From assembly GCA_963746465.1 (NCBI GenBank), contig CAVVAY010000004.1, positions 206,256-270,255 on the forward strand: 64,000 nucleotides of DNA, read 5' to 3'. Position numbers and translations under genes: made by a program. Below, one piece after another: positions 16,741 through 25,868 of this stretch. This DNA is from CAVVAY01 sp963746465. Lineage in GTDB: Bacteria; Actinomycetota; Actinomycetes; JACCUZ01. The notes below the pieces were generated by a model. It made no database searches. It worked only from the letters and a program-made list of their open reading frames with translations, and had not been told where the DNA came from. How positions within the stretch are numbered: position 1 is the first letter of the stretch; the number at the start of each line of letters is the position of its first letter.

Positions 16741-18315
16741 ATGCGTCGGACACCCCGACTCGTCGTCACCGCCGCGGCGGCCGCTCTCGCCGTCGCCGGC
16801 GCCGTGCTGCCGTCCGTCACCAGTGCGTCAGCCGCGCAGAAGGGCGGCGACCGCCCCGTCCTGCGCGAGTACGTCGCCGACACCTGGCGATCGATGGCGG
16901 CGATGGCCGACCCGGGCACCGGCCTGGTGTCGGACAACGTGGGCGGTGACCTGAACCCGGCCGACCGGGCGGCGTACACGTCGCCGACCAACATCGGCGC
17001 GTACATGTGGAGCGCCGTCGTCGCCCGGGAGACCGGCCTGATCAACCCGGCGCAGGCGAAGAAGCGGATCGCGCTGACCCTGAAGACGCTCGCCACGCTG
17101 GAGAAGCACGAGCCGTCGGGGATGTTCTACAACTGGTACGACCCGAAGACCGGCGCCAAGCTCACCACCTGGCCGGTGAACGGTGACGTGGTGCACCCGT
17201 TCCTGTCCAGCGTCGACAACGGCTGGCTGGCCACAGCGCTGCGGATCGTGATCGACCAGGTGCCCGCGCTGGCCAAGCAGGCGCACCGGGTGCTAGACCC
17301 GATGGACTTCGGCTACTACTACAACCCGGCAGAGAACCAGATCCGCGGCGGGTTCTGGCTGGAGGACCCGACGCCAGGTGCCGTGCCGCAGGTAGAGGTG
17401 CACGACAACTACCGGGACGACTCTGGTGCGAACGACGTCTGGTACACCGGCCACCACTACGGCGCCTTCAACACCGAGCCACGGATGGCCAGCTACCTCG
17501 GCATCGCGGCGGGCCAGATCCCGCAGAAGCACTACTTCGGCACCTTCCGCACGTTCCAGAGCGAGAACTGCGACTACTCCTGGACCGAGCAGAGCGCAGT
17601 CGGGCACTACGAGACCTACCTCGGCCAGCGCGTCTTCGAGGGTGCCTACCAGTACCGCGGCATGAAGCTGATCCCGACCTGGGGCGGCTCGATGTTCGAG
17701 GCGCTGATGGTGCCGCTGTTCGTGCCGGAGGAGAAGTGGGGCACCAAGAGCTGGGCGCTGACCCACCCGACGTACGTGCGGGCCCAGATCGAGCACGGCA
17801 TGGACGAGGCGAAGTACGGCTACTGGGGCTTCTCGCCGTCGAACAACCCGGCCGGCGGCTACCGCGAGTACGGCGTCGACCCGATCGGCATGGAGCCCAA
17901 CGGCTACGGGTCCGACCAGGAGCGCACCTACGTCGACAACGGCTACGTCGCCCAGGACGGCACGGTCTGCCGACCGCCACAGCCGGCGCCCACGGCGTAC
18001 GGCCAGGGCGTCGTCACCCCGCACGCCTCGTTCATCGCCTACCGGTACGCACCGGAGGCCGCGCTGAAGAACCTCGCCAACCTGCGCCACGACTTCGGCG
18101 CCTACGGTCCCGGCGGTTTCTACGACGCGATCAACGTCAGGACCGGACAGATGTCCGAGCGCTACCTGTCCCTCGACCAGGGCATGGTGATGGCGGCCCT
18201 CGGCAACGCGCTGGCCGGCGACGTCATGCGCCAGGCGTTCGCGCACGGTCAGATGGAGCAGCGGGTCGCACCGCTGATGCGGATGGAGGAGTTCACCGGG
18301 GTGACCGGTCAGTGA
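16741..18315 (+). CDS. Secreted glycoside hydrolase-like protein, PF10091 (glucoamylase/DUF3131) type
   Basis: A 524-residue protein with an N-terminal signal peptide (cleavage near SASA-AQ, residue 31), so it acts outside the membrane. The (alpha/alpha)6-type pattern of PF10091 is recognisable: SSVDNGWLATAL near 157, GGSMFEALMVPL near 315, YWGFSPSNNPAGGYREYG near 361, HASFIAYRYAPEAAL near 424 and GGFYDAINV with LSLDQGMVMAALGN near 460-490. Relatives include endo-beta-1,2-glucanases (GH144) and other glycosidases, but I cannot assign a substrate. A good GAGGAG ribosome site precedes ATG 16741. It probably releases the sugar taken up by the adjacent importer. Confidence 0.8.
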   Translation: MRRTPRLVVTAAAAALAVAGAVLPSVTSASAAQKGGDRPVLREYVADTWRSMAAMADPGTGLVSDNVGGDLNPADRAAYTSPTNIGAYMWSAVVARETGLINPAQAKKRIALTLKTLATLEKHEPSGMFYNWYDPKTGAKLTTWPVNGDVVHPFLSSVDNGWLATALRIVIDQVPALAKQAHRVLDPMDFGYYYNPAENQIRGGFWLEDPTPGAVPQVEVHDNYRDDSGANDVWYTGHHYGAFNTEPRMASYLGIAAGQIPQKHYFGTFRTFQSENCDYSWTEQSAVGHYETYLGQRVFEGAYQYRGMKLIPTWGGSMFEALMVPLFVPEEKWGTKSWALTHPTYVRAQIEHGMDEAKYGYWGFSPSNNPAGGYREYGVDPIGMEPNGYGSDQERTYVDNGYVAQDGTVCRPPQPAPTAYGQGVVTPHASFIAYRYAPEAALKNLANLRHDFGAYGPGGFYDAINVRTGQMSERYLSLDQGMVMAALGNALAGDVMRQAFAHGQMEQRVAPLMRMEEFTGVTGQ

Positions 18316-20156
18316 CGGACACCACCAAGAGCCAGGCGGCTCGGGAGTCCTTCGAGACCGGGATCGGTCGGCGCACCGGCGGCGAGGAGCAGGACTCCGC
18401 GCTGCCGGCGCCGGCCGGCCTCCGGGCCGCTACTGGTCGTGGGCACGTCACGCTCGACTGGGACCCGGTCGAGGGTGCGGTCGGCTACCTGGTGCACCGC
18501 TCGGCCGACAGCAGCGGGCCCTTCGAGCCGGTCGACCACGGCGGCAACGACGTGCTGGCGGTGCCGCACCCGCCGTACGTCGACACATCGGGCGAGCGCG
18601 ACCAGGACCAGTGGTACGCCGTCGCCGCGCTGTCCGAGGTGACCCGGGTGGGCCCGCTGTCCGACCCGGTGGTCGCCGCGGCGGCCGGCGGTGGCGAGGC
18701 CGCGCTGACGGTCACGGTCGAGGCGGACCGGGTGGTGGGCCAGCTGGAGCGGCCGTGGCGGCCGATGATCGGCTCCGAGCACCTGAGCCTGATGCTGTCC
18801 GAGGACCAGGTCGGCGGCCGGACCATCGGCCCGGAGCTGCGTGAGGCGCTGCGCAGGATGCACGACGAGCTCGGTGTCGAGACGGTGCGGGCGCACGCCA
18901 TCCTGTGCGACGACCTCGGTGTCTACCGCGAGCAGGACGGCGAGCCGGTGCACGACTTCAGCGGCGTCGACCGGGTCTACGACACGTTGCTCGACCTCGG
19001 GCTGCGCCCGGTCGTCGAGCTGTCGTACATGCCGCACGACCTGGCGGCCGACCCGACGAAGACCGTGTTCGCCTACGAGGGCATCATCTCGCCGCCGCGC
19101 GACTGGGACCGGTGGGCCGACCTCGTGACCGCGCTGACGGCACACCTCGTCGACCGCTACGGGCTGGACGAGGTGCGCGACCGGTGGAGCTTCGAGGTAT
19201 GGAACGAGGCGAACCTCGACGTCTTCTGGAGCGGTTCGGAGGAGGACTACCTCCAGCTGTACGACGTCACGGTCGCCGCCGTCCGCAAGGTGGACGAGCG
19301 ACTCGTCGTCGGCGGGCCGAGCTCGGCTGCGGCGCAGTGGGTCGAGTCGCTCCTGGTGCACGCCGCCGAGTCGGGTGCGCCGGTGGACTTCGTGTCGACG
19401 CACACCTACGGCAGCCCGCCGCTGGACCTGCGGCCGATCCTGGCCCGGCACGGCCGCACGGACGCCAAGATCTGGTGGACCGAGTGGGGTCCCGGGTCGC
19501 AGCACTTCCACCTGGTGGGCGACAGCGTGTTCGCCGCCACCTTCCTGCTCGACGGGATGGCGTCGAGCATGGGCCGGATCGAGGCTCTCTCGCACTGGGT
19601 CGCCTCGGACCACTTCGAGGAGCTGGGGCGACCGCAGAAGCTGGGGCACGGCGGCTTCGGCCTGCTCACGGTCGGCAACCTGCGCAAGCCGCGCTGGTGG
19701 GCGCTGGCGCTGCTGGACCGGCTCGGCGACGACCGGCTCGAGACCTCGGCCGAGGGCGACGGCGCCGCGGGTCTCGTGTCGACCATCGCGGCCCGCGACG
19801 GCGAGGGTGTCGGCGTGCTGGTCTGGAACAGCAGCCTCGACCAGTCGAGGATCCCGTCCGACGAGCTGCTCGCGCGCGACGTCACCCTGACGGTCGACGG
19901 TCTGGCCGACGGCAGCTACCTGGTCAGTCACTGGCGGGTCGACGAGGACCACTCCAACGTCTTCGCTGCCTGGCGAGAGCTCGGTGGTGCCGACCGGGAC
20001 TGGCCGGCGGGCGACGAGTGGGACCAGTTGCGTGCCGCCGACGAGCTCGTCGAGCTCGAGCCGGAGCGCACGCTGGACGCCGTCGAGGGTGCGGTCACCG
20101 TGTCGTTCGTGCTTCCGCAGCCGGGCATCTCGTTCGTGGAGCTCCGGCCGGTCTAG
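18312..20156 (+). CDS. GH39-like glycosidase with N-terminal fibronectin III-like domain
   Basis: A 614-residue enzyme resembling beta-xylosidase family GH39. After a short polar lead, residues 33-120 look like a fibronectin type III module (LPAPAGLRAATGRGHVTLDW). The TIM barrel follows with the likely acid/base glutamate in FEVWNEAN (about residue 300) and the nucleophile glutamate in WWTEWGPG (about 391). A C-terminal beta domain ends in FVELRPV. No signal peptide is seen, so it may act in the cytoplasm on imported oligosaccharide. The GTG start overlaps the previous stop (GTGA), so it belongs to the same operon. Confidence 0.83.
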   Translation: MTDTTKSQAARESFETGIGRRTGGEEQDSALPAPAGLRAATGRGHVTLDWDPVEGAVGYLVHRSADSSGPFEPVDHGGNDVLAVPHPPYVDTSGERDQDQWYAVAALSEVTRVGPLSDPVVAAAAGGGEAALTVTVEADRVVGQLERPWRPMIGSEHLSLMLSEDQVGGRTIGPELREALRRMHDELGVETVRAHAILCDDLGVYREQDGEPVHDFSGVDRVYDTLLDLGLRPVVELSYMPHDLAADPTKTVFAYEGIISPPRDWDRWADLVTALTAHLVDRYGLDEVRDRWSFEVWNEANLDVFWSGSEEDYLQLYDVTVAAVRKVDERLVVGGPSSAAAQWVESLLVHAAESGAPVDFVSTHTYGSPPLDLRPILARHGRTDAKIWWTEWGPGSQHFHLVGDSVFAATFLLDGMASSMGRIEALSHWVASDHFEELGRPQKLGHGGFGLLTVGNLRKPRWWALALLDRLGDDRLETSAEGDGAAGLVSTIAARDGEGVGVLVWNSSLDQSRIPSDELLARDVTLTVDGLADGSYLVSHWRVDEDHSNVFAAWRELGGADRDWPAGDEWDQLRAADELVELEPERTLDAVEGAVTVSFVLPQPGISFVELRPV

Positions 20157-20165
20157 GGTCCGGGC

Positions 20166-20549
20166 ATGGCCGGCGACCTGCAGGACAGCATGGCGGCGTT
20201 CCAACGAGCCGTCATGCAGCGAGATGCGGCGCTGGCCGAGACCGTGCTCGACCCGGACTACCAGCTGATGCTCGTCCAGCCGGTGCCGGCGACGATGCCG
20301 CGGGCCCGTTGGTTGGCAGTGCTGCCCGACTACCTCGTCAGCGAGTACGACGTCGAGTCCGAGCAGGTCGACGTCGACGTCGACACCGCTGCAGTCCTGT
20401 CCCGGGTGCGCATGGTGGCCACGGTGCTCGGCCAGGACCGCAGCGGCGTCTTCGTCCTCTCCGACGTCTGGCGCCGACGCGACGGCGGATGGGTGTTGTG
20501 GCGCCGGCACTCGACGCCCGCCAACGCAGGTGAGCTTCCCGGCCGCTAG
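20166..20549 (+). CDS. SnoaL/DUF4440-like (NTF2 fold) protein
   Basis: Small cytoplasmic protein of 127 residues. The layout, an N-terminal helix with QRAVMQRDAALAETVLDPDY followed by alternating strands ending in SDVWRRRDGGWVLWRRHST, fits the DUF4440/NTF2-like fold. Such proteins are diverse and no substrate can be named. It starts 10 bases after the GH39-like gene, so read-through from the sugar operon is possible. Its stop overlaps the convergent AMIN-like gene by four bases. Confidence 0.65.
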   Translation: MAGDLQDSMAAFQRAVMQRDAALAETVLDPDYQLMLVQPVPATMPRARWLAVLPDYLVSEYDVESEQVDVDVDTAAVLSRVRMVATVLGQDRSGVFVLSDVWRRRDGGWVLWRRHSTPANAGELPGR

Positions 20550-21100
20550 TGCCGGACGTCGACCACGATGCGCGTCGGGTTCGTCAGCGTCATCACCCGG
20601 AACGGTGCCTTGCGCGCGAGCCCGGCGCCGACGGTGACGAAGGCCTCGAAGTCGCCGATGACCGCCGTCTCGCGCACCTGGTCGAACCGCCACTTGGTCC
20701 GGCGCGGTGTGGTCATGGTGCCGTCCCCGGTGTCCACGTCGTGCGCGTTGGCGGGATCAAGCACGATGCGCAGCGAGGCCGGCCCGAGCAGGTCCACGAG
20801 CTGGGCAGACGGGTCTGCGTGCAGCCGCGTGACGTAGCGCACTCGGAAGCCCGGCGCTGCGCCGTCCAGGTCCAGCACGATGCGGTCGAAGCCCGGGTGA
20901 TGGCCGACCCGGATGCCGGTGACCTCAGGGGCCGGCACCGGCGTCCGGTTCACGACCCTGGCGTCGGTGCTCCAGGCGCCGGGTGCCGTTGCGCTGGCGG
21001 CAGCACGGGACGAGGGCGCTGCGGTGGCGACGGTGGCAGCGGTCGGGACGGTTGCGAGGACCGCACCGGCTGCGACTGCGGAGAGGACGTGGGCGCGCAT
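20546..21100 (-). CDS. Secreted AMIN-like domain protein
   Basis: A 184-residue exported protein. A signal peptide covers about residues 1-28 (MRAHVLSAVAAGAVLATVPT...). The mature part has the AMIN-like pattern: VTGIRVGHHPGFDRIVLDLDG, YVTRLHADPSAQ, RIVLDPANAHD and the final FRVMTLTNPTRIVVDVRH. Proteins of this kind occur widely in actinobacteria and probably bind at the cell surface; the role is not known. The start ATG has an AGGTCC-type ribosome site upstream. Confidence 0.78.
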   Translation of the reverse strand: MRAHVLSAVAAGAVLATVPTAATVATAAPSSRAAASATAPGAWSTDARVVNRTPVPAPEVTGIRVGHHPGFDRIVLDLDGAAPGFRVRYVTRLHADPSAQLVDLLGPASLRIVLDPANAHDVDTGDGTMTTPRRTKWRFDQVRETAVIGDFEAFVTVGAGLARKAPFRVMTLTNPTRIVVDVRH

Positions 21101-21288
21101 CGGGACCTCCTGGGTCGTGGTGCCATCGGATCTGGCACGACCAAGACGTCGCCGACGCCTCTCCGGTTGTCACCGGCGCCGCACCGGTGAGAAGCGTTAC
21201 CGGGTCAGCTGGGCCCGGATGGCACCGCTCGGGAAGGCCGCCGTGTGCACGTTGACGTAGAACCGCCGCGGGTGGTCGCGCAGCGCCG

Positions 21289-21357
21289 TCGCCAGGCCGG
21301 CGGCCACCGTGACGCAGGCAGACGATGCGCTCGGTGCCGGCGCGGTACTCGACGCGT
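21289..21357. repeat. Direct repeat, copy A
   Basis: Near-identical to 21521-21590, 232 bases away: the first 54 bases differ at two positions, and both copies end in CTCGACGCG. It flanks the segment that interrupts the CHRD gene remnant. Confidence 0.9.
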
Positions 21358-21520
21358 GACGACGGTCGGCCGCACGCTGTCGGGTGCTATCAGAGGCAAG
21401 TCACGCTGCTTCCCGGTCGCACCTATTACGTGCTCCTGCCCGACTGGCCAGGCCTTCGGCCGTTCGGCGTCATGGTGGAAGACACCACCTGCCTCCCGCT
21501 GTCCGGCGGTCCGGCAGCGG

Positions 21521-21590
21521 TCGCCAGGCCGGCGGCCACCGTGACGCAGGCAGCCGATGCGTTCGGTGCCGGCGGCTGCAGCTCGACGCG
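21521..21590. repeat. Direct repeat, copy B
   Basis: Partner of 21289-21357. The roughly 160 unique bases between the copies do not resemble the flanking CHRD sequence. On the plus strand they encode a plausible peptide stretch, RTYYVLLPDWPGLRPFGVMV, so they may come from a different gene. Confidence 0.9.
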
Positions 21591-21836
21591 CACCGGTCCG
21601 GCCACGCCGACCCCACCGCGGTGGATGGGGCGGCCGCCGCCGCCCCGATCCGCTTCGCGGACAGCAGGTAGCAGAGCCGCTGGCCGTCAAGTGACCAGGC
21701 GCGAACTGGCCACGGCCGGCTCGCCGAGGACCGGGGGCCGTCGCTTCGCGCCGGCGACCGTCACGGTGCCGCGGTACCTGGGCGACGGCGGCTCCCCGGT
21801 CACCCGATACTCGTTCTCGGCGTCCCCGGCACGGAC

Positions 21837-22593
21837 GTGCGTGGCCGGCGCGATGCCGGTGCGGTGGTGACCCTGACGTCAGGTCGCCGCGTCTCGCGGT
21901 TGCTGGTTCAAGGTGCTGGTCAGATGCCAGGAGTTCCCGAAGCTGGGGACCGGTTCGGAGCCACCCTTGCCGGGCAGCTGAGCCAGCAAGCCGTCACGAC
22001 GACCGACGTCCTGGTGGCGGTCGGTGTCCCGGACGAGGACCGGGGCGGGGACCGCGATGGCGGCCAGGTCGCGCTGCTCGTCGCGGCTGTGGAGCTCGTC
22101 GGTTGCGCGACCGTTTGCCCGGGGACCGGGCCCCGCGGGACGGCGCGGCGTCGCTACGGTTGAAGCACGCGCAACGAAGGATCGTCACCGGGCCAGGATG
22201 AGCGGCAGCCAGCTACAGGTGATCGTCGGCGTGCCGAATGCCGAGGTCGGCGGGCACCCCGGCGCCGGAGCGGTCTACGTGCTCATGCGACGTGGCTGCG
22301 CCGACCGCCGTCGGGTGCACGGCATGGTCGTCACGCAACGATCCCCCGGCGTTCCCGGCGCTCCCGAGGACGGCGACCGTTTCGGTGCCGCCGTCGCCGG
22401 CTCGACGACCTGGAACCTGGGAATTCCCGGCGAGGGCTACTTCGGCAAGGACGTCATGTTCGTCGGCGTGCCCGGTGAGGACACCGGGGGACTACCCGAC
22501 ACAGGCGCGGTGCAGCAGCTGTTCCCGACCGGTCCCGGCTATCTCGGCGGCGTCCGAGCCGGACAGGACAGGTTCGGCGCCACAGTCGGGTGA
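21837..22593 (+). pseudogene. FG-GAP (integrin alpha-like) repeat protein remnant
   Basis: Fragments of FG-GAP repeats occur in two frames. Frame one has MPGVPEAGDRFGATLAG and VAVGVPDEDRGGDRDGGQVA (about 21920-22080). Frame two has VIVGVPNAEVGGHPGAGAVY, GVPGAPEDGDRFGAAVAG and GVPGEDTGGLPDTGAVQQ, ending abruptly at DRFGATVG (22593). FG-GAP proteins are secreted beta-propellers. No signal peptide or start is evident and the frame changes near 22100-22190, so this is a decayed gene or a gene hit by sequence errors. From here to 22732 I see only a DnaA-box-like 9-mer and a small inverted repeat. Confidence 0.6.
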
Positions 22594-22732
22594 GCCGACA
22601 GCACGAACGCGCAACGTGAGCACTTCCTGCCCACCCGTCACGTTGTCCACAGGCCGCCAAGGCGGGGCTGGGCATCCCTGCCGGGCGCGGTTAGGCTCCC
22701 CGAGCCCGCCCTAGACCCTGGGGGACACGCGC

Positions 22733-23968
22733 GTGAACGCCATCACCGCCGTTGAGGACGAGGTCCGGGAGCTGGTCCGGCGCCGCGGCCTGGACCCGGT
22801 GGCCGACCCGGCCGCGGTCCGCCGGCTGGTCGACGAGGTGATCTCCGACTACGACGAGCGCAGCGTCGGCGGGAACATCCCGCAGCTCGTCGATGCCCGG
22901 CTGGCAGCCCGGCAGGTCTTCGACGCGGTGGCAGGTTTCGGGCCGCTGCAGAAGTACCTCGACGACCCGACGGTCGAGGAGATCTGGATCAACGAGCCGA
23001 CCAAGGTCTTCATCGCGCGCCGTGGCATCCACGAGCTGACGACGACGATCCTCACCGGGGACGAGGTGCGCGACCTGGTCGAGAAGATGCTCAAGTCCTC
23101 CGGGCGCCGGGTGGACCTCTCGACCCCTTTCGTCGACGCGATGCTCCCGGACGGGTCGCGGCTGCACGTGGCGATCCCCGACATCACCCGGCAGCACTGG
23201 TCGGTGAACATCCGCAAGTTCGTGGTGCGCGCGACCCATCTCGACGACCTGGTGCAGCTGGGCACGGTGTCGGGACAGTGCGCCAGGTTCCTCGAGGCCG
23301 CGGTGTCCTCCGGGCTCAACATCCTGGTGTCGGGCGGCACCCAGGCCGGCAAGACCACCCTGCTCAACTGTCTCGGCGCCGCGATCCCGACGAGGGAACG
23401 GGTCGTGACCTGTGAAGAGGTCTTCGAGCTGAAGATCCCACTGCCCGACGTCGTGTCGATGCAGTGCCGGCAGCCCAGCCTCGAAGGCACCGGTGAGATC
23501 AAGCTGCGCCGCCTGGTCAAGGAGGCGCTGCGGATGCGCCCGTCGCGGATCATCGTCGGCGAGGTCCGTCAGGAAGAGAGCCTCGACCTGCTGATCGCGC
23601 TCAACTCGGGCCTGCCGGGTATGTGCACCATCCACGCCAACTCCGCCCGCGAGGCGGTGACCAAGATGTGCACGCTGCCCTTGCTGGCGGGCGAGAACGT
23701 CGGCCACGCGTTCGTCGTGCCCACCGTCGCGGGCTGCATCGACCTCGTCGTGCACATCGCGACCGAGCGCGACGGGCGCCGTGCGGTGCAGGAGGTGCTG
23801 GCGGTTCCCGGCCGGGTCGAGGGTGACGTCGTCGAGACCGCTGACGTGTTCGTCACCCGCGGCGGGCAGCTGACCCGGGCGGACGGCTGGCCGCCGCACG
23901 CGGAGCGGTTCGAGCGCGCGGGCTACGAGCTCGCCCGGCTGCTCTCGCCGTACGGTGCCGAGGTCTAG
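22733..23968 (+). CDS. Tad/Flp pilus assembly ATPase (CpaF/TadA)
   Basis: Secretion ATPase of 411 residues that powers Flp pilus assembly. Visible are the N-terminal GFGPLQKYLDDPTVEEIWIN, the Walker A GGTQAGKTTLLN near residue 201, the Asp/His boxes around VTCEEVFELKI and RIIVGEVRQEESLDLL, and GMCTIHANSAREAV. GTG start. It leads an operon of seven closely spaced genes ending at 27457. Confidence 0.92.
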   Translation: MNAITAVEDEVRELVRRRGLDPVADPAAVRRLVDEVISDYDERSVGGNIPQLVDARLAARQVFDAVAGFGPLQKYLDDPTVEEIWINEPTKVFIARRGIHELTTTILTGDEVRDLVEKMLKSSGRRVDLSTPFVDAMLPDGSRLHVAIPDITRQHWSVNIRKFVVRATHLDDLVQLGTVSGQCARFLEAAVSSGLNILVSGGTQAGKTTLLNCLGAAIPTRERVVTCEEVFELKIPLPDVVSMQCRQPSLEGTGEIKLRRLVKEALRMRPSRIIVGEVRQEESLDLLIALNSGLPGMCTIHANSAREAVTKMCTLPLLAGENVGHAFVVPTVAGCIDLVVHIATERDGRRAVQEVLAVPGRVEGDVVETADVFVTRGGQLTRADGWPPHAERFERAGYELARLLSPYGAEV

Positions 23969-24826
23969 ATGGGTGCCCTTGTCGGTCTGCTCTTCGGGCT
24001 CGGGGTGTTCCTCGTCTGGCGATCGTCGACGCCACCCGCCCCGCCCGTTCCCGGCCGGGTGTCGCGCCGCGACCGGGTCGTCGACCTGCTCGCCCAGGCG
24101 GGCATCGAGTCGGTCACCCCGGGAGCGTTGGTCGCCTCGTGCTTCGGGGTCGGTGCCGTCGTGCTCGTCCTGATGTACGCCGTGTCGCGCTCGCCGGCCA
24201 TCGCCTTCGCGTTCGCCGTCATGGCGGCTTACTCGCCCCTCGCCCTCGTGCGCTTCCGGGCCCGGCAGCGCCGGGCCGAGCTGCGCGACCTGTGGCCCGA
24301 GGTCGTCGACAACCTGGCCTCCGGAGTGCGCGCCGGGCTTTCTCTGCCCGAGGCGCTGACCCAGGTCGGCGTCCGCGGGCCGCAGGAGCTGCGCCGGCCG
24401 TTCGCCCGGTTCGGCGAGGACTACCGCGCGACCGGACGGTTCTACGACTGCCTCGACCGTCTCAAGGCAACCCTCGCCGACCCGGTGGGGGACCGGATCG
24501 TCGAGTCACTGCGGATGGCCAGGGAGGTCGGCGGCAGCGACCTGGGCCGGCTGCTGCGCACCCTGTCGGCGTTCCTGCGCGAGGACGCCCGGACCCGGGC
24601 CGAGCTGGAGACCCGCCAGGGTTGGACGATCAATGCCGCCCGGCTCGCGGTGGCGGCCCCGTGGATCGTGCTCGGCCTGCTGTCGCTGCGCCCCGAGGCG
24701 GTCGACGCCTACAACACGACTGCCGGGCTCGTGGTGCTCCTCCTCGGTGGCGGCCTCTGCCTGGTGGCCTACCGGGTGATGGTCCGCATCGGGCGGCTGC
24801 CCGAGGAAGAGCGGGTGCTGCGGTGA
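23969..24826 (+). CDS. Tad pilus assembly membrane protein TadB
   Basis: T2SSF-domain inner-membrane protein of 285 residues that forms part of the pilus platform. It has helices near residues 2-20 and 50-80 and a C-terminal pair (WIVLGLLSL, AGLVVLLLGGGLCLVAYRVM). The cytoplasmic domain contains LASGVRAGLSLPEALTQVG and LRMAREVGGSDLGRLLRTLS, typical of the family. ATG directly follows the cpaF stop. Confidence 0.88.
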   Translation: MGALVGLLFGLGVFLVWRSSTPPAPPVPGRVSRRDRVVDLLAQAGIESVTPGALVASCFGVGAVVLVLMYAVSRSPAIAFAFAVMAAYSPLALVRFRARQRRAELRDLWPEVVDNLASGVRAGLSLPEALTQVGVRGPQELRRPFARFGEDYRATGRFYDCLDRLKATLADPVGDRIVESLRMAREVGGSDLGRLLRTLSAFLREDARTRAELETRQGWTINAARLAVAAPWIVLGLLSLRPEAVDAYNTTAGLVVLLLGGGLCLVAYRVMVRIGRLPEEERVLR

Positions 24827-24833
24827 CCGGACT

Positions 24834-25769
24834 ATGACGCTCTCGCTCGCCGGTGCCGGTGTCGGGCTGCTCGCCGGCGCCGGGCTGGCGCTGGCGGTCA
24901 GCCGGGTGCCCGTCCTGCGCCGGCCGCGGCTGGACGACCGCCTCGCGCCTTACCTGCGCGACTCCACCCGACCGTCCCGGCTGCTCTCCCGGGAACGTGC
25001 CCTGACGCCGTTCCCGACCCTCGAGCGGATCGTCGGGCCGTTCGTGGTGGACGCCTCCCGGCTGCTGGAACGGCTGCTTGGCGGCGCGGCCTCGGCCCGG
25101 CACCGGCTCGAGCAGGCGGGTCGCGGCATGACGTTGGAGGAGTTCCGCGCCGAGCAGGTGCTCTGGGGCGGCGGGGGACTGCTGGCGGGGTTGGTGCTGA
25201 GCCTGTTCTTCGCGGCCAACAGCGGCTTCCGGCCGGTTCCGCTGCTGATCCTTTGCCTGGTGGCGGCTGTCAGCGGGGTGCTGCTCCGCGACCGTTGGCT
25301 ATCGCGTGAGGTGGCCGTCCGCGAGGAGCGGATGATGGCCGAGTTCCCGACTATCGCCGAGCTGCTGGCACTGGCGGTGGCGGCCGGCGAAGGCGCCGTC
25401 GGCGCGCTGGAGCGGGTCACCCGGATCAGCCAGGGCGAGCTGGCCCGCGAGCTGGGCCGGGCCCTGGCCGATGCCCGCGCAGGCGCCTCGCTCGTGCAGG
25501 CCCTGCAGGGCATCGCGAGCCGGACCAGCCTGCCGCCGCTGGCCCGGTTCGTCGACGGGGTCGCCATCGCCGTCGAGCGGGGCACCCCGCTGGCAGATGT
25601 CCTGCGCGCCCAGGCGGTCGACGTGCGGGAAGCGGGTAAGAGAGCGTTGCTGGAGGCCGGCGGCCGCAAGGAGATCGCGATGATGGTGCCTGTCGTCTTC
25701 CTCGTCCTGCCGGTGACAGTGCTCTTCGCCCTGTTCCCGGGTTTCTACGGCTTCAGCTTCGCGAGCTGA
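24834..25769 (+). CDS. Tad pilus assembly membrane protein TadC
   Basis: Second T2SSF platform protein, 311 residues. It has an N-terminal helix, a pair near 118-155 and a C-terminal VVFLVLPVTVLFALFPGFYG. The conserved LALAVAAGEGAVGALERV and AIAVERGTPLADVLRAQAVD segments match TadC. It follows tadB by seven bases and would pair with TadB in the platform. Confidence 0.87.
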   Translation: MTLSLAGAGVGLLAGAGLALAVSRVPVLRRPRLDDRLAPYLRDSTRPSRLLSRERALTPFPTLERIVGPFVVDASRLLERLLGGAASARHRLEQAGRGMTLEEFRAEQVLWGGGGLLAGLVLSLFFAANSGFRPVPLLILCLVAAVSGVLLRDRWLSREVAVREERMMAEFPTIAELLALAVAAGEGAVGALERVTRISQGELARELGRALADARAGASLVQALQGIASRTSLPPLARFVDGVAIAVERGTPLADVLRAQAVDVREAGKRALLEAGGRKEIAMMVPVVFLVLPVTVLFALFPGFYGFSFAS

Positions 25770-25868
25770 GGCGGCCTACGACGTACGACGTCCGCAGCAC
25801 CGGCCGACCGGCCGGACCGCACACCACCTTCCGGACGCGGGCCGGGGGAGACGAGGAAGAGGGACCAG

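Larger units (their letters stand above)
21197..21690 (-). pseudogene. CHRD-domain protein, disrupted by a repeat-flanked insertion
   Basis: On the minus strand the C-terminal half of a CHRD domain reads LDGQRLCYLLSAKRIG, then PIHRGGVGVAGPVRVELQPP and ACVTVAAGLATA (about 21680 to 21520). A 232-base interruption with in-frame stops follows. The ending RFYVNVHTAAFPSGAIRAQL then stops at 21197. Joining the two parts within the repeats at 21289-21357 and 21521-21590 restores one continuous CHRD C-terminus. The N-terminal part is not clear. CHRD domains are typical of secreted proteins; function unknown. Confidence 0.6.

Noticed and set aside
18309..20693. A 794-residue minus-strand frame opposite the GH39-like gene
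   Set aside because: It mirrors the codon pattern of the real gene and shows histidine/valine/aspartate-rich shadow composition.
21325..21870. An intact plus-strand fibronectin-like gene
   Set aside because: Most of the frame is antisense to the CHRD remnant and only a short stretch looks protein-like; no start or ribosome site.
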